A stretch of 64,000 nucleotides of DNA, taken from assembly GCA_963717745.1 (NCBI GenBank), contig CAVQXJ010000027.1, positions 124,001-188,000 on the forward strand, given 5' to 3'. The position numbers and the translations under genes were made by a program. The DNA comes from JACCXG01 sp963717745. GTDB lineage: Bacteria; Acidobacteriota; Vicinamibacteria; Vicinamibacterales; 2-12-FULL-66-21. The notes beneath the pieces are model-generated. The model ran no database searches. It was not told where the DNA came from and saw nothing but the letters and a program-made list of their open reading frames with translations. Below, in pieces: positions 48,896-56,913 of the stretch (positions are counted from its first letter, which is position 1; each line of letters opens with the position of its first letter).

Positions 48896-51580
48896 CTACT
48901 CACTCCGTAGCGCGATGACGGGATCGACGCGGGCCGCCCGCCAGGCGGGGACGGCGGCCGCCACCAGCGCCGCCAGCAGCAGCGTGCCGAGTGGCAGCGC
49001 AAGACTCGAGACCTCGAACGCCGCGACCTCGAACAACATCGTCTCGACAAAGCGCGAGGCGTACAGCCCGCCCGCGAGGCCGCAGGCGGCGCCGATCAGT
49101 GTCGTGCCGGCGGTGTCCGCCAGGACCGAGCGCACCGCGCCGATCGAGTGCGCCCCGAGCGCGACGCGGATGCCGATCTCGCGCGTACGCTGTACGACCG
49201 CATAGCTCAATGTGCCGTATAACCCGACGGTCGTCAGCACGAGCCCGACCAGTGCGAAAAACCCGGCGAGCAGCGCGAGCAGCCGCTCGCGCACGACCGT
49301 ACGATTGACCACCGCGGCCTGCGACGTGACCGACGTCACGCGCAAGAGCGGTGTGGCGGCACGCACTTCTTCGCGGAGCCTGGCGGCGATCGTCGTCGCA
49401 TCGCCGGCCACCCGGACGTGCAGGGTGCGGAAGCTGTCCAGCGGGAGCAGGATGTAGATCGTTGGTGCCGGCGGCTGGCGCAGGTCGTAGCGGACATCCG
49501 CCACCACGCCGACGACCTCGTTCGGCGCGCCCGTCCTGCCGAAGCGCGCATCGAACAGCCGGCCGACCGCCGGCTCGCCACCGAAGTAGCGCTTCGCGAA
49601 GGAGTCGTTGACGATCACGGTGGTGGGGCTCTCCGTCTCGAGATCGCCGCGGACGAAGGTCCGTCCAGCGAAAAGCGGGATCTTCATCGTCTCGAAGTAT
49701 CCCGGCGTGACCGGCGCCATCGTGACTTCGATCGCCTCGCGCGCGGTGCCGCGCACGGGGATGTCGTTCCGCCAGGCCCGGCCGAGCACGCTGAACTCGG
49801 CGGCGCTGACGGCGGCGACACCCGGCAGACCGCGAAGTCGTTCGAGCACCTGCAGCTGTGCTGCGCGCTGTTGATGTGGCTCTGTGCGCTGTACGGCTTC
49901 CCAGGACACCAGCAACACGTCCGACATGGCGAAGCCAGGATTCACGCTGGATAGCTTGACGAAGGACCGCACAAGCAGGCCGCCCACGAAGAGGACAATC
50001 AGGCTGAACGCCACCTGCATGACGACGAACGGCCGCATGGCCCGCGCGCGAGCGGAAGCACGCCCACCGCTCGCCTTCAAGGCTGTCATAGGCTCAACGC
50101 TCGACGCGCGCAACGCCGCCGCGAGCCCGAGTAACGCGCCGCTCAGCAAAGTCATCCCGCTGATGAACGCGACCAGGCGCCAGTCGACGCGCAAATCGAG
50201 CAGCACGGGATCGTCCGCCGACCTGAGCATGCTCACGACGGCCGGCGCGGCGGCGGCCGCGAACATCGCCCCGATGAGGCACGCGACACCGGCGACGATC
50301 GCGCTTTCGATGAGCATCTGCTGGATCAAGCGACCGCGTCCGGCCCCCAATGAGAGGCGCAGCGACATCTCGTCCTCACGCGCCGCCGTCCGCGCGAGGA
50401 GCAGGTTTGCGACGTTCGAACCGGCGATGAGCAGCATCAGCGCGGCGATCGCGGTGAGAACCCACAGCGGCCGCTGAAACATGGTGCGGAGCCGCGACAC
50501 GCCAGTCGCCGCGGGTCGTACGTGGAGCGGCGTGTTGATGAAGTGCGCGACGCGATCGGGCGGAGTGTTCGGGCCGAGACTGTCAATCGCGTTTTCACGC
50601 CGGAAGTTCGTGAACGCCGCCTGCAGAACGCTGTGCACCTGCTCCGCCGCGACGTCCTCCTTCACGCGTCCAATCACGCGCAGCGTTCGGTACCCGCCGT
50701 TACCAAATGCGGACGGGTTTTGCATGGCGTACGGGAGCCACACGTCCGTGGAATAACCCGGCTCCACGCCGCTGAAGCGTGGCTCGGTGACCCCAACGAT
50801 CTGGAACTGACGATTTTCTTTGGCGTCATGTACCACGAACCAGCGCCCGACGATCCCGGGATCCCCGCCGAACCGCTGCATCCAGAGTGCGTGGCTCAGC
50901 ACGGCGACCGGATGCGCCCCGGGCCGCTGATCGTCCTGCATCGTCAGCAACCGGCCGGCAGCCGGGCCGACGCCCAGCCGCTCGAACGCGTCACCGGAGA
51001 CGAACTGCGCGCGCACCGTCTCCCTGTCTCCACTCGCCACGTCGAACGTCACGCGGGGCTTGCTGGGATACGCCATGGCGAACAGGTCGACCCGTCCGCG
51101 GCCGACGTCGCGCAGGCGCACGAACGCCGGATCGCTGAACACGTCGTCTTCGGGCAGGTCGGGGTTGGTGCTGGGATATGTCAGGTACACCAGACGTTCG
51201 GGTTGGTGCACCGGGAGCGGTCTGAGGATCAGTGCATCGACCAACGAGAAGGCAGCGACGCACGCGCCCAGCGCCAGCGACAACGACACGATCGCCGCCG
51301 AGGTCACCAGCCGGTTCTTGAGCAACATCCGTGCGCCCAGGCGCACGTCGCGCACGAGTGAATCGAGCCAGGGCAGCAGCTTGACGTCGCGGCTCTGCTC
51401 GCGAAGTCGCAGACGATTCCCGAACTGACGACGGGCCATTGTCTCCGCTGCGTCGCGCGTCATCCCACCGGCGACGAGATCGCGGACCCGGGACTCGATG
51501 TGAAACGTCATTTCCTCGTCGAGGGCGCGATCGACGCCGGACGAACGAAACGCGTTCGCTATCCGAGAAAGCCAGGACAT
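48896..51580 (-). CDS. ADOP-type ABC transporter permease (MacB/FtsX family)
   Basis: This is the second orphan permease of the window. The ATG at 51580 gives 894 residues. The soluble prefix includes SRIANAFRSSGVDRALDEEM and RVRDLVAGGMTRDAAETMAR, followed by LGARMLLKNRLVTSAAIVSL. Two FtsX/MacB units each hold a periplasmic domain and end in helices; RTREIGIRVALGAHS is the FtsX-type motif of the second unit. It has no adjacent ATPase or PadR gene. Its promoter carries a near-perfect palindrome that probably binds a regulator encoded elsewhere. Confidence 0.9.
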   Translation of the reverse strand: MSWLSRIANAFRSSGVDRALDEEMTFHIESRVRDLVAGGMTRDAAETMARRQFGNRLRLREQSRDVKLLPWLDSLVRDVRLGARMLLKNRLVTSAAIVSLSLALGACVAAFSLVDALILRPLPVHQPERLVYLTYPSTNPDLPEDDVFSDPAFVRLRDVGRGRVDLFAMAYPSKPRVTFDVASGDRETVRAQFVSGDAFERLGVGPAAGRLLTMQDDQRPGAHPVAVLSHALWMQRFGGDPGIVGRWFVVHDAKENRQFQIVGVTEPRFSGVEPGYSTDVWLPYAMQNPSAFGNGGYRTLRVIGRVKEDVAAEQVHSVLQAAFTNFRRENAIDSLGPNTPPDRVAHFINTPLHVRPAATGVSRLRTMFQRPLWVLTAIAALMLLIAGSNVANLLLARTAAREDEMSLRLSLGAGRGRLIQQMLIESAIVAGVACLIGAMFAAAAAPAVVSMLRSADDPVLLDLRVDWRLVAFISGMTLLSGALLGLAAALRASSVEPMTALKASGGRASARARAMRPFVVMQVAFSLIVLFVGGLLVRSFVKLSSVNPGFAMSDVLLVSWEAVQRTEPHQQRAAQLQVLERLRGLPGVAAVSAAEFSVLGRAWRNDIPVRGTAREAIEVTMAPVTPGYFETMKIPLFAGRTFVRGDLETESPTTVIVNDSFAKRYFGGEPAVGRLFDARFGRTGAPNEVVGVVADVRYDLRQPPAPTIYILLPLDSFRTLHVRVAGDATTIAARLREEVRAATPLLRVTSVTSQAAVVNRTVVRERLLALLAGFFALVGLVLTTVGLYGTLSYAVVQRTREIGIRVALGAHSIGAVRSVLADTAGTTLIGAACGLAGGLYASRFVETMLFEVAAFEVSSLALPLGTLLLAALVAAAVPAWRAARVDPVIALRSE

Positions 51581-51639
51581 GAGTGGCACCTAGGCGGGGA
51601 AGAGGGGCAACGCCCATACAGCCAGTCTGGATGTGTCTG

Positions 51640-51699
51640 CTTACAAAGTTAACTTAGTAAGCTCGCTTAGTATAAGCCGACTGCAGCCGCGCGTGTCAA
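51640..51699 (-). promoter_or_regulatory. Promoter with palindromic operator of the second ADOP gene
   Basis: On the minus strand TTGACA (51699-51694) is followed by TATACT (51674-51669) with a 19-nt spacer. Directly downstream, at 51661-51640, lies a 22-bp palindrome with half-sites CTTACTAAGTT and AACTTTGTAAG, matching at 10 of 11 positions. A partial CTTA...TAAG copy overlaps the -10. The element is AT-rich in a GC-rich setting. The spacer is longer than ideal, which fits a regulated promoter. Confidence 0.6.
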
Positions 51700-51781
51700 T
51701 CCGGCGTTGTGGAGGGCGCTGATGATGGTGGGGAGAATGGATCGGCTGGAGTAGCGCGCGCCTCCCCAGCCGAACGACGTG

Positions 51782-52399
51782 TTAGGCCACGGTGCTGGCC
51801 GCGTCCCCGACGGGGCGGACTTCCGCCGAATCGGCGTCGACGGGGGCGATCACCGGCTCCGGCTGGTGGCGGGCTCGTTTATAGATCCAGAACAAGACGG
51901 GGTCGTCGCTGAGCAGCCGGCCGATCGCGAAATAGGCGACGACCAACCCGACCGTGACCCACACGCCCAAATTGAGTCCGGCGTGGGCGATCGCCGCGAT
52001 CAGCGCGCCGAGGATGAGCTCGGAGGCCGCCAAGCCGGCGCGACGGCCGAGGGTGGCCAGACTCAGCGAGTCCTCGACCAGCCCCAGGCGCAGCGCGCCG
52101 GGCGCCCGGGCGCTCAGGGCCGCCTGGGTTTCGGCGCCGTCAGGGTGGATGGTGATCCCGAACGCCGCCTCGAATTCTTCGACCGTTTCGTCCGGGTTCA
52201 GCCCAATCACCTCGGCGTAGCTCCGCACGTAGGCCCGGGCGAACAGGCCCGGGGGCCAGCGTGAAGCGTCGCCGGCCTCCAGACGGGCAAAGAGCGACAC
52301 CGGGACCTTGGTGGTCCGGGATACCGTCTCGAGCGTGACGCCGGCGCGCTCCCGCTGCCGCTTCAGGCGCTCGCCGAAGCCACGGCGATCGGTCACCAT
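51782..52399 (-). CDS. RodZ-like membrane helix-turn-helix protein
   Basis: The ATG at 52399 follows a strong AAAGGAGGAG site. The 205-residue product has an N-terminal RodZ/HTH_25-type domain: FGERLKRQRERAGVTLETVS, RTTKVPVSLFARLEAGDASR, WPPGLFARAYVRSYAEVIGL. Two membrane helices follow, with SELILGALIAAIAHAGLNLG and VWVTVGLVVAYFAIGRLL, and then a short polar tail. RodZ proper has one helix and a larger periplasmic domain, so this is a relative rather than RodZ itself. The longer upstream open frame is not supported. A small ORF overlaps its start. Confidence 0.8.
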   Translation of the reverse strand: MVTDRRGFGERLKRQRERAGVTLETVSRTTKVPVSLFARLEAGDASRWPPGLFARAYVRSYAEVIGLNPDETVEEFEAAFGITIHPDGAETQAALSARAPGALRLGLVEDSLSLATLGRRAGLAASELILGALIAAIAHAGLNLGVWVTVGLVVAYFAIGRLLSDDPVLFWIYKRARHQPEPVIAPVDADSAEVRPVGDAASTVA

Positions 52400-52548
52400 G
52401 GCTCCTCCTTTCCACGAGCCTGCGCGAGCCAGTCGCCGCTGACCTGGTCGTTGGCGATCCCTGAGGAGCGGTCCCGTGTGAAGTGCGCCAGTACTGCTGC
52501 CGCGAGCGCCAGCAGGCCTCCGGCCATTGCGATCAATTTGAAGGTCAT
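52393..52548 (-). CDS. Small predicted membrane peptide (51 aa)
   Basis: The ATG at 52548 opens a 51-codon frame: MTFKLIAMAGGLLALAAAVL, one membrane helix, then a polar tail ending ARGKEEPW. The stop overlaps the RodZ-like ATG by 7 bp, the same kind of overlap as in the operons here. The frame also supplies the Shine-Dalgarno of the next gene. There is no family assignment. It could instead be only the 5' leader of the RodZ-like gene. Confidence 0.45.
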   Translation of the reverse strand: MTFKLIAMAGGLLALAAAVLAHFTRDRSSGIANDQVSGDWLAQARGKEEPW

Positions 52549-52708
52549 TCGATGACGACAGTCTGTTAGCGTTGCGTCGTTCGGGCTGCAAAAACAGGTC
52601 CTCGTCCCAGGATCGAATGGGATCGCCGATAGTCGAGCGTGTCAGCATCGAACAGGGGCCAGCGTCGGATTCTACTGCGGTAAGAATTACGCCGTTACAA
52701 GTAATTTG

Positions 52709-53656
52709 ATGGAAAATGGCGGGGCGAACGACAGATTTTCGGCCTGGATCGCGGCGCTGGACGAGCGGCACCTCGCCGATCTGCGGCTCCCGGAGGTAGG
52801 CCGCGCGCTGCGGGCGCTCTCCTCGTGCTACGTCGAGCGCCGATCGCGGCTCGCGGAGGGCGCTGCCCTCGAAACCGCGGGGAAACGCGCCGCCTTCGCA
52901 CTTTTCTATGCCCCCCTTCACTTCCAGACGACGGCGCACCTGGTTCAACAGCTGGGGGCCGCGGGAGGAATCCGGGACATCGTGGACCTTGGCTGCGGCA
53001 CAGGATCCGCCGGCGCCGCCTGGGCCCTGGCAGCCGGTGGTGAAAGTCTGGCTGCATTCGACGGGCGATGCATCCCCGCCGGCGGCGTTGCTCCTCCCTC
53101 ACATACTCCCGGCATGCTCGGTCGTCGCGCCTTGCCGGCGGGGCGCCTCGCCCGTCTCGGTGCCACGCCAGACTTTCACCACCGACTGCCGGCTCTCCCA
53201 GCGCCGCGGATTGCCGGCTTCGATCGCAGCGCCTGGGCAGTCGCGGAAGCGAATTGGACCTACCGTCAGCTCGGCATCCCCGGCCGGGCGACTCGGCACG
53301 ATCTGACGCGAGTGCAGCTCCAGCCGCGGCCCGGGCTGGGCATTCTCGCGGCATACGCGGTCAACGAGCTGTCGGACGACGCCCGCCGCGGCGTTCTCCC
53401 GCGATTGCTGGACGCCGGCGCCCGCGGCGCCGCGGTGCTGATCGTGGAGCCAATCGCGCGGCGTCTGGCCCCTTGGTGGGCCGCTTGGGAAGCCGCGTTC
53501 ACCGCCGCCGGCGGGCGGTCGGACGAGTGGCGATTTCCATCGATGCTGCCGCCGCGCCAGCGGCAGCTGGCGAAATCAGCCGGACTCAATCCGCAGGAAA
53601 TGACGGCCCGCACGCTCTTCCTGGCCGGATCCAGCGACCCGAGATCGCCGCGCTAG
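52709..53656 (+). CDS. Rsm22-like SAM methyltransferase with an inserted palindromic element
   Basis: The family includes mitochondrial Rsm22, which is needed for small-subunit rRNA modification; bacterial members are uncharacterised. The ATG at 52709 gives 315 residues with LRLPEVGRALRALSSCYVER, AGKRAAFALFYAPLHFQTTA and the SAM-binding IVDLGCGTGSAGAAWALA. Normally the next strand follows at once, and here it appears about 55 residues later as RIAGFDRSAWAVAEANWTYR. The intervening residues (about 111-165) are encoded by a palindromic repeat. The rest has AAYAVNELSDDARRGVLPRL. Whether the protein still folds is unknown. Confidence 0.75.
   Translation: MENGGANDRFSAWIAALDERHLADLRLPEVGRALRALSSCYVERRSRLAEGAALETAGKRAAFALFYAPLHFQTTAHLVQQLGAAGGIRDIVDLGCGTGSAGAAWALAAGGESLAAFDGRCIPAGGVAPPSHTPGMLGRRALPAGRLARLGATPDFHHRLPALPAPRIAGFDRSAWAVAEANWTYRQLGIPGRATRHDLTRVQLQPRPGLGILAAYAVNELSDDARRGVLPRLLDAGARGAAVLIVEPIARRLAPWWAAWEAAFTAAGGRSDEWRFPSMLPPRQRQLAKSAGLNPQEMTARTLFLAGSSDPRSPR
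53029..53190. repeat. In-frame palindromic insertion element (about 160 bp)
   Basis: A perfect 17-bp inverted repeat, GGTGGTGAAAGTCTGGC at 53036-53052 and its complement at 53167-53183, bounds the element. A further 7 bp outside match with one difference. Inside, GACGGGCG and CCCCGCCGGC recur as inverted partners, so most of the length can fold into one hairpin. It is open in the frame of the host gene and adds about 55 codons. The pattern recalls Rickettsia palindromic elements, but the sequence is different as far as I can judge. Confidence 0.85.
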
Positions 53657-53710
53657 GACCCCCGCCGCGCCGCTGCTCCGCGAAAGCCCTACGATAGAAT
53701 CGCAGGCTGA

Positions 53711-54985
53711 ATGGCGACACCCCTTCCCGCGGCGCCCCGCCGCGGCATCACCCTCACCCAGCAGATTTTCATCGGTCTGGCGCTCGGTATCGTGGCGGGA
53801 TGGGTTGTCAGCACGACGCATCCGGAATGGGCGCCATACTTCCGCCCCTTCAGCCAGCTGTTCCTGCGCATGATCAAGATGATCATCGCGCCGCTGATCT
53901 TCGCGACCCTGGTGGCTGGCATCGCCGGCGCCGGCCACGTCAAAGTGGTCGGCCGCATGGGCCTGCGGGCGATGATCTACTTCGAGGTCGTGACGACGAT
54001 CGCGCTCGGGATCGGCCTCGCCGCCGTCAACCTGATGAAGCCGGGGGTTGGCGTCAATCTGCCGATCGGGCAGGCCAGCGAGATCACCGCGAAGCCACAG
54101 ACCTGGGACCAGATCCTCCTCCACATCGTCCCCGAGTCGGTCATTCGCGCGATGGCCGAAGGCGACGTGCTGCAGATTGTCGTCTTCAGCATCTTCTTCG
54201 CGATTGCGCTCGGCATGATCGGCGAGAAAGGCCGCCCCGTCGTCGCCTGGTGCGAGGCGGTCGCCGAAACGATGTTCAAGGTCACGAACATCGTGATGCA
54301 CTACGCCCCCATCGGCGTCGGAGCCGCGATCGCCTACACGGTCGGCCACGGCGGCCTCGGCGTGCTCTGGAACCTGGCCTGGCTGGTCGCCACGCTCTAC
54401 CTCGCGCTCGCCGTGCTGATCCTGGGGGTCTTCCTCCCGATCGCGATCGGGTTCCGGATTCCGCTGCGGAAGTTCGTGAAAGCGGTCAAGGAACCGGCGG
54501 TGATCGCGTTCTCGACCACTTCGAGCGAAGCGGCACTCCCGCGGGCCATGGAAGTGCTCGAACGGCTCGGGGTCCCGCGCCGGATCGTGTCGTTCGTGCT
54601 GCCGCTCGGATACAGCTTCAACCTGGACGGATCCACGCTGTATCTCTCATTGGCCGCGGTCTTCGTGGCGCAGGCGGCGGGTGTCGAGCTCTCGATCGGC
54701 CAGCAGGTTACGATGCTGCTGACGCTGATGCTGACCTCGAAGGGAGTCGCGGGCGTCCCCCGCGCGTCGCTCGTCATCCTGGCCGGGACGCTCGCCAGCT
54801 ACGGCCTGCCGCTCGAGGGCATCACGCTGATCCTCGGCGTCGATGAGCTGATGGACATGGCCAGGACGATGACCAACGTGATTGGAAACTGCCTGGCCAC
54901 GGTCGTCATCGCGAAGTGGGAAGGCGAGTTCGTCGAAGCGACCGATCAGGAGCTCGAGATCGCCGCCGCGCGCGGCGAAATCTGA
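53711..54985 (+). CDS. Dicarboxylate/amino acid:cation symporter (DAACS family)
   Basis: This is a GltP/DctA-type secondary transporter for glutamate, aspartate or C4-dicarboxylates. The 424-residue product has about eight membrane helices and two re-entrant hairpins: FSTTSSEAALPRAMEVLERL (HP1 serine-rich motif), YSFNLDGSTLYLSLAAVFVA (the NMDGT-like motif, here NLDGS) and SKGVAGVPRASLVILAGTL (HP2). MARTMTNVIGNCLATVVIAK follows, with the substrate-binding aspartate and asparagine region. TAGAAT ends 10 nt before the ATG and no Shine-Dalgarno is seen. The exact substrate cannot be told. Confidence 0.93.
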   Translation: MATPLPAAPRRGITLTQQIFIGLALGIVAGWVVSTTHPEWAPYFRPFSQLFLRMIKMIIAPLIFATLVAGIAGAGHVKVVGRMGLRAMIYFEVVTTIALGIGLAAVNLMKPGVGVNLPIGQASEITAKPQTWDQILLHIVPESVIRAMAEGDVLQIVVFSIFFAIALGMIGEKGRPVVAWCEAVAETMFKVTNIVMHYAPIGVGAAIAYTVGHGGLGVLWNLAWLVATLYLALAVLILGVFLPIAIGFRIPLRKFVKAVKEPAVIAFSTTSSEAALPRAMEVLERLGVPRRIVSFVLPLGYSFNLDGSTLYLSLAAVFVAQAAGVELSIGQQVTMLLTLMLTSKGVAGVPRASLVILAGTLASYGLPLEGITLILGVDELMDMARTMTNVIGNCLATVVIAKWEGEFVEATDQELEIAAARGEI

Positions 54986-54990
54986 CATCG

Positions 54991-56913
54991 ATGATTGGTC
55001 TCACCGTCCGCCAGCGCCGCCGGCTCAAGCTCTGGTTCTTCGAAGGTGTCCGAGAGCCCGACGGGCCGCACTCCACCCCGAAGCACGCGCATCAGTCCGC
55101 CTGGTGGCGGGTGATGTGCCTGACCGGCGTCGACTATTTCTCGACGCTCGGGTATCAGCCGGGTATCGCCTTCCTCGCGGCCGGAGCCCTGTCGCCGCTC
55201 GCCACCCTGGTGCTCGTGCTGCTGACGCTGTTCGGCGCGCTGCCCATGTATCGCCGGATCGCCGAGCTCAGCCCGCACGGACAGGGCAGCATCTCGCTGC
55301 TCGAAGAGCTGCTGCCGCGGTGGCGAGGGAAGGCGCTCGTGCTCTGCCTTCTCGGGTTCGCCGCGACCGGGTTCATCATCACGATCACGCTCTCGGCCGC
55401 CGACGCCACGGCACACGTGATCGAGAACCCGCTGACGCCGCGGTTCCTGCACCATCCGATTCTGTTGACCCTGCTGCTGCTGACGGCGCTTGGCGCGATC
55501 TTCCTCAAGGGCTTCCGCGAAGCGGTCGGTCTCGCCATTCCCATCGTCGCGGTCTACCTGGTCCTGAATGTCATCGTCTTGGGGTGGGGACTGCAGCATC
55601 TGTGGCTGCACCCTGAATCCCTCCCGACCTGGAAAAGGATGGCGCTCGCCGAGCACGGCAGCGTCACACAGATGGTCGTGGTCGCCCTGCTGCTGTTCCC
55701 GCGCCTGGCGCTCGGGTTATCCGGCTTCGAGACCGGCGTCGCAGTGATGCCGCTCGTCGCCGGCGATCCCGACGACACGCTGGCGCATCCGAGGGGCCGC
55801 ATTCGCAACGGGAAGAAGCTGCTGACCACGGCGGCGCTGATCATGAGCGTCATGCTGGTCGGCAGCAGCATCGTCACGACAATGCTGATCCCGCCGGCGG
55901 AGTTTCAGGAGGGCGGCGAAGCCAACGGCCGCGCCCTCGCCTACATCGCGCACGAGCACCTCGGCGCGGTGTTCGGCACGGTCTACGACTTGAGCACGGT
56001 CGCGATTCTCTGGTTCGCCGGGGCATCGGCGATGGTCGGCTTGCTCAATCTGGTGCCGCAATATCTCCCCCGCTATGGGATGGCTCCCGAGTGGGCCCGC
56101 GCGAACCGGCCGTTGGTCCTGATCTTCACCGGCATTACCTTTGTCGTCACGGTGCTGTTCAAGGCCGATGTCGACGCGCAGGGTGGCGCGTACGCCACCG
56201 GTGTGCTGGTGCTGATGGGATCGGCGGCGCTCGCGGTCACGATCTGGGCCAAGCGCGCCGGACAGGCATGGGTCGGCTATTTCGTGCTGACGTTCATCTT
56301 CGGCTACACCACCATCGTCAACATCGTCGAACGGCCGGAAGGCCTCAAGATCGCCACGATCTTCATCGTCGGTATCGTCATCAGCTCGATGGTGTCGCGG
56401 GTGCTGCGGTCGACCGAGCTGCGCGTGCACTCGGTCGAAGCGGACGACGTGGTCCGCGCGTTCCTCGGCGATGCGTCGTCCGGTCCGGTCCGGCTCATCG
56501 CTAATCGGCCGGACAGCGGCCTGCCCGAGGAGTACGAGCACAAGCTGAAGGAAGCGATGGAGTCACATCACCTGACCGCGGCCGACGCGGTGTTGTTCAT
56601 CGAAGTCCGTCCCGGCGATGTGTCCGAGTTCAGCGGCGTGTTGCAGGTGTCCGGCGCGACTGTCGATCGCCATCGAGTGCTGCGGTGCGTCAGCCCGGCG
56701 ATTCCCAACGCGATCGCCGCGCTGCTGCTCTACGTGCGCGATCAGACCGGCAAGATTCCGCACGCGTACTTCGGCTGGACCGAAGGCAATCCGATTGTCT
56801 ACCTGATGAAGTTCCTCGCCTTCGGCGAGGGAGACACCGCGCCGGTCACGCGTGAGGTGCTGCGCCAGTCAGAGCCCAACCCCCTCCGGCGGCCCAGAAT
56901 CCATGTCGGTTAG
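54991..56913 (+). CDS. APC-superfamily amino acid permease with C-terminal soluble domain
   Basis: The ATG at 54991, 5 bp after the previous stop, gives 640 residues. About twelve membrane helices occupy residues 30-480, with MCLTGVDYFSTLGYQPGIAF and LALGLSGFETGVAVMPLVAG as recognisable APC segments. The C-terminal 150 residues are soluble, with KEAMESHHLTAADAVLFIEV and RDQTGKIPHAYFGWTEGNPI, and probably regulatory. It is likely co-transcribed with the DAACS gene. Its last 45 bp overlap the convergent CorC-type gene. Substrate unknown. Confidence 0.85.
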   Translation: MIGLTVRQRRRLKLWFFEGVREPDGPHSTPKHAHQSAWWRVMCLTGVDYFSTLGYQPGIAFLAAGALSPLATLVLVLLTLFGALPMYRRIAELSPHGQGSISLLEELLPRWRGKALVLCLLGFAATGFIITITLSAADATAHVIENPLTPRFLHHPILLTLLLLTALGAIFLKGFREAVGLAIPIVAVYLVLNVIVLGWGLQHLWLHPESLPTWKRMALAEHGSVTQMVVVALLLFPRLALGLSGFETGVAVMPLVAGDPDDTLAHPRGRIRNGKKLLTTAALIMSVMLVGSSIVTTMLIPPAEFQEGGEANGRALAYIAHEHLGAVFGTVYDLSTVAILWFAGASAMVGLLNLVPQYLPRYGMAPEWARANRPLVLIFTGITFVVTVLFKADVDAQGGAYATGVLVLMGSAALAVTIWAKRAGQAWVGYFVLTFIFGYTTIVNIVERPEGLKIATIFIVGIVISSMVSRVLRSTELRVHSVEADDVVRAFLGDASSGPVRLIANRPDSGLPEEYEHKLKEAMESHHLTAADAVLFIEVRPGDVSEFSGVLQVSGATVDRHRVLRCVSPAIPNAIAALLLYVRDQTGKIPHAYFGWTEGNPIVYLMKFLAFGEGDTAPVTREVLRQSEPNPLRRPRIHVG

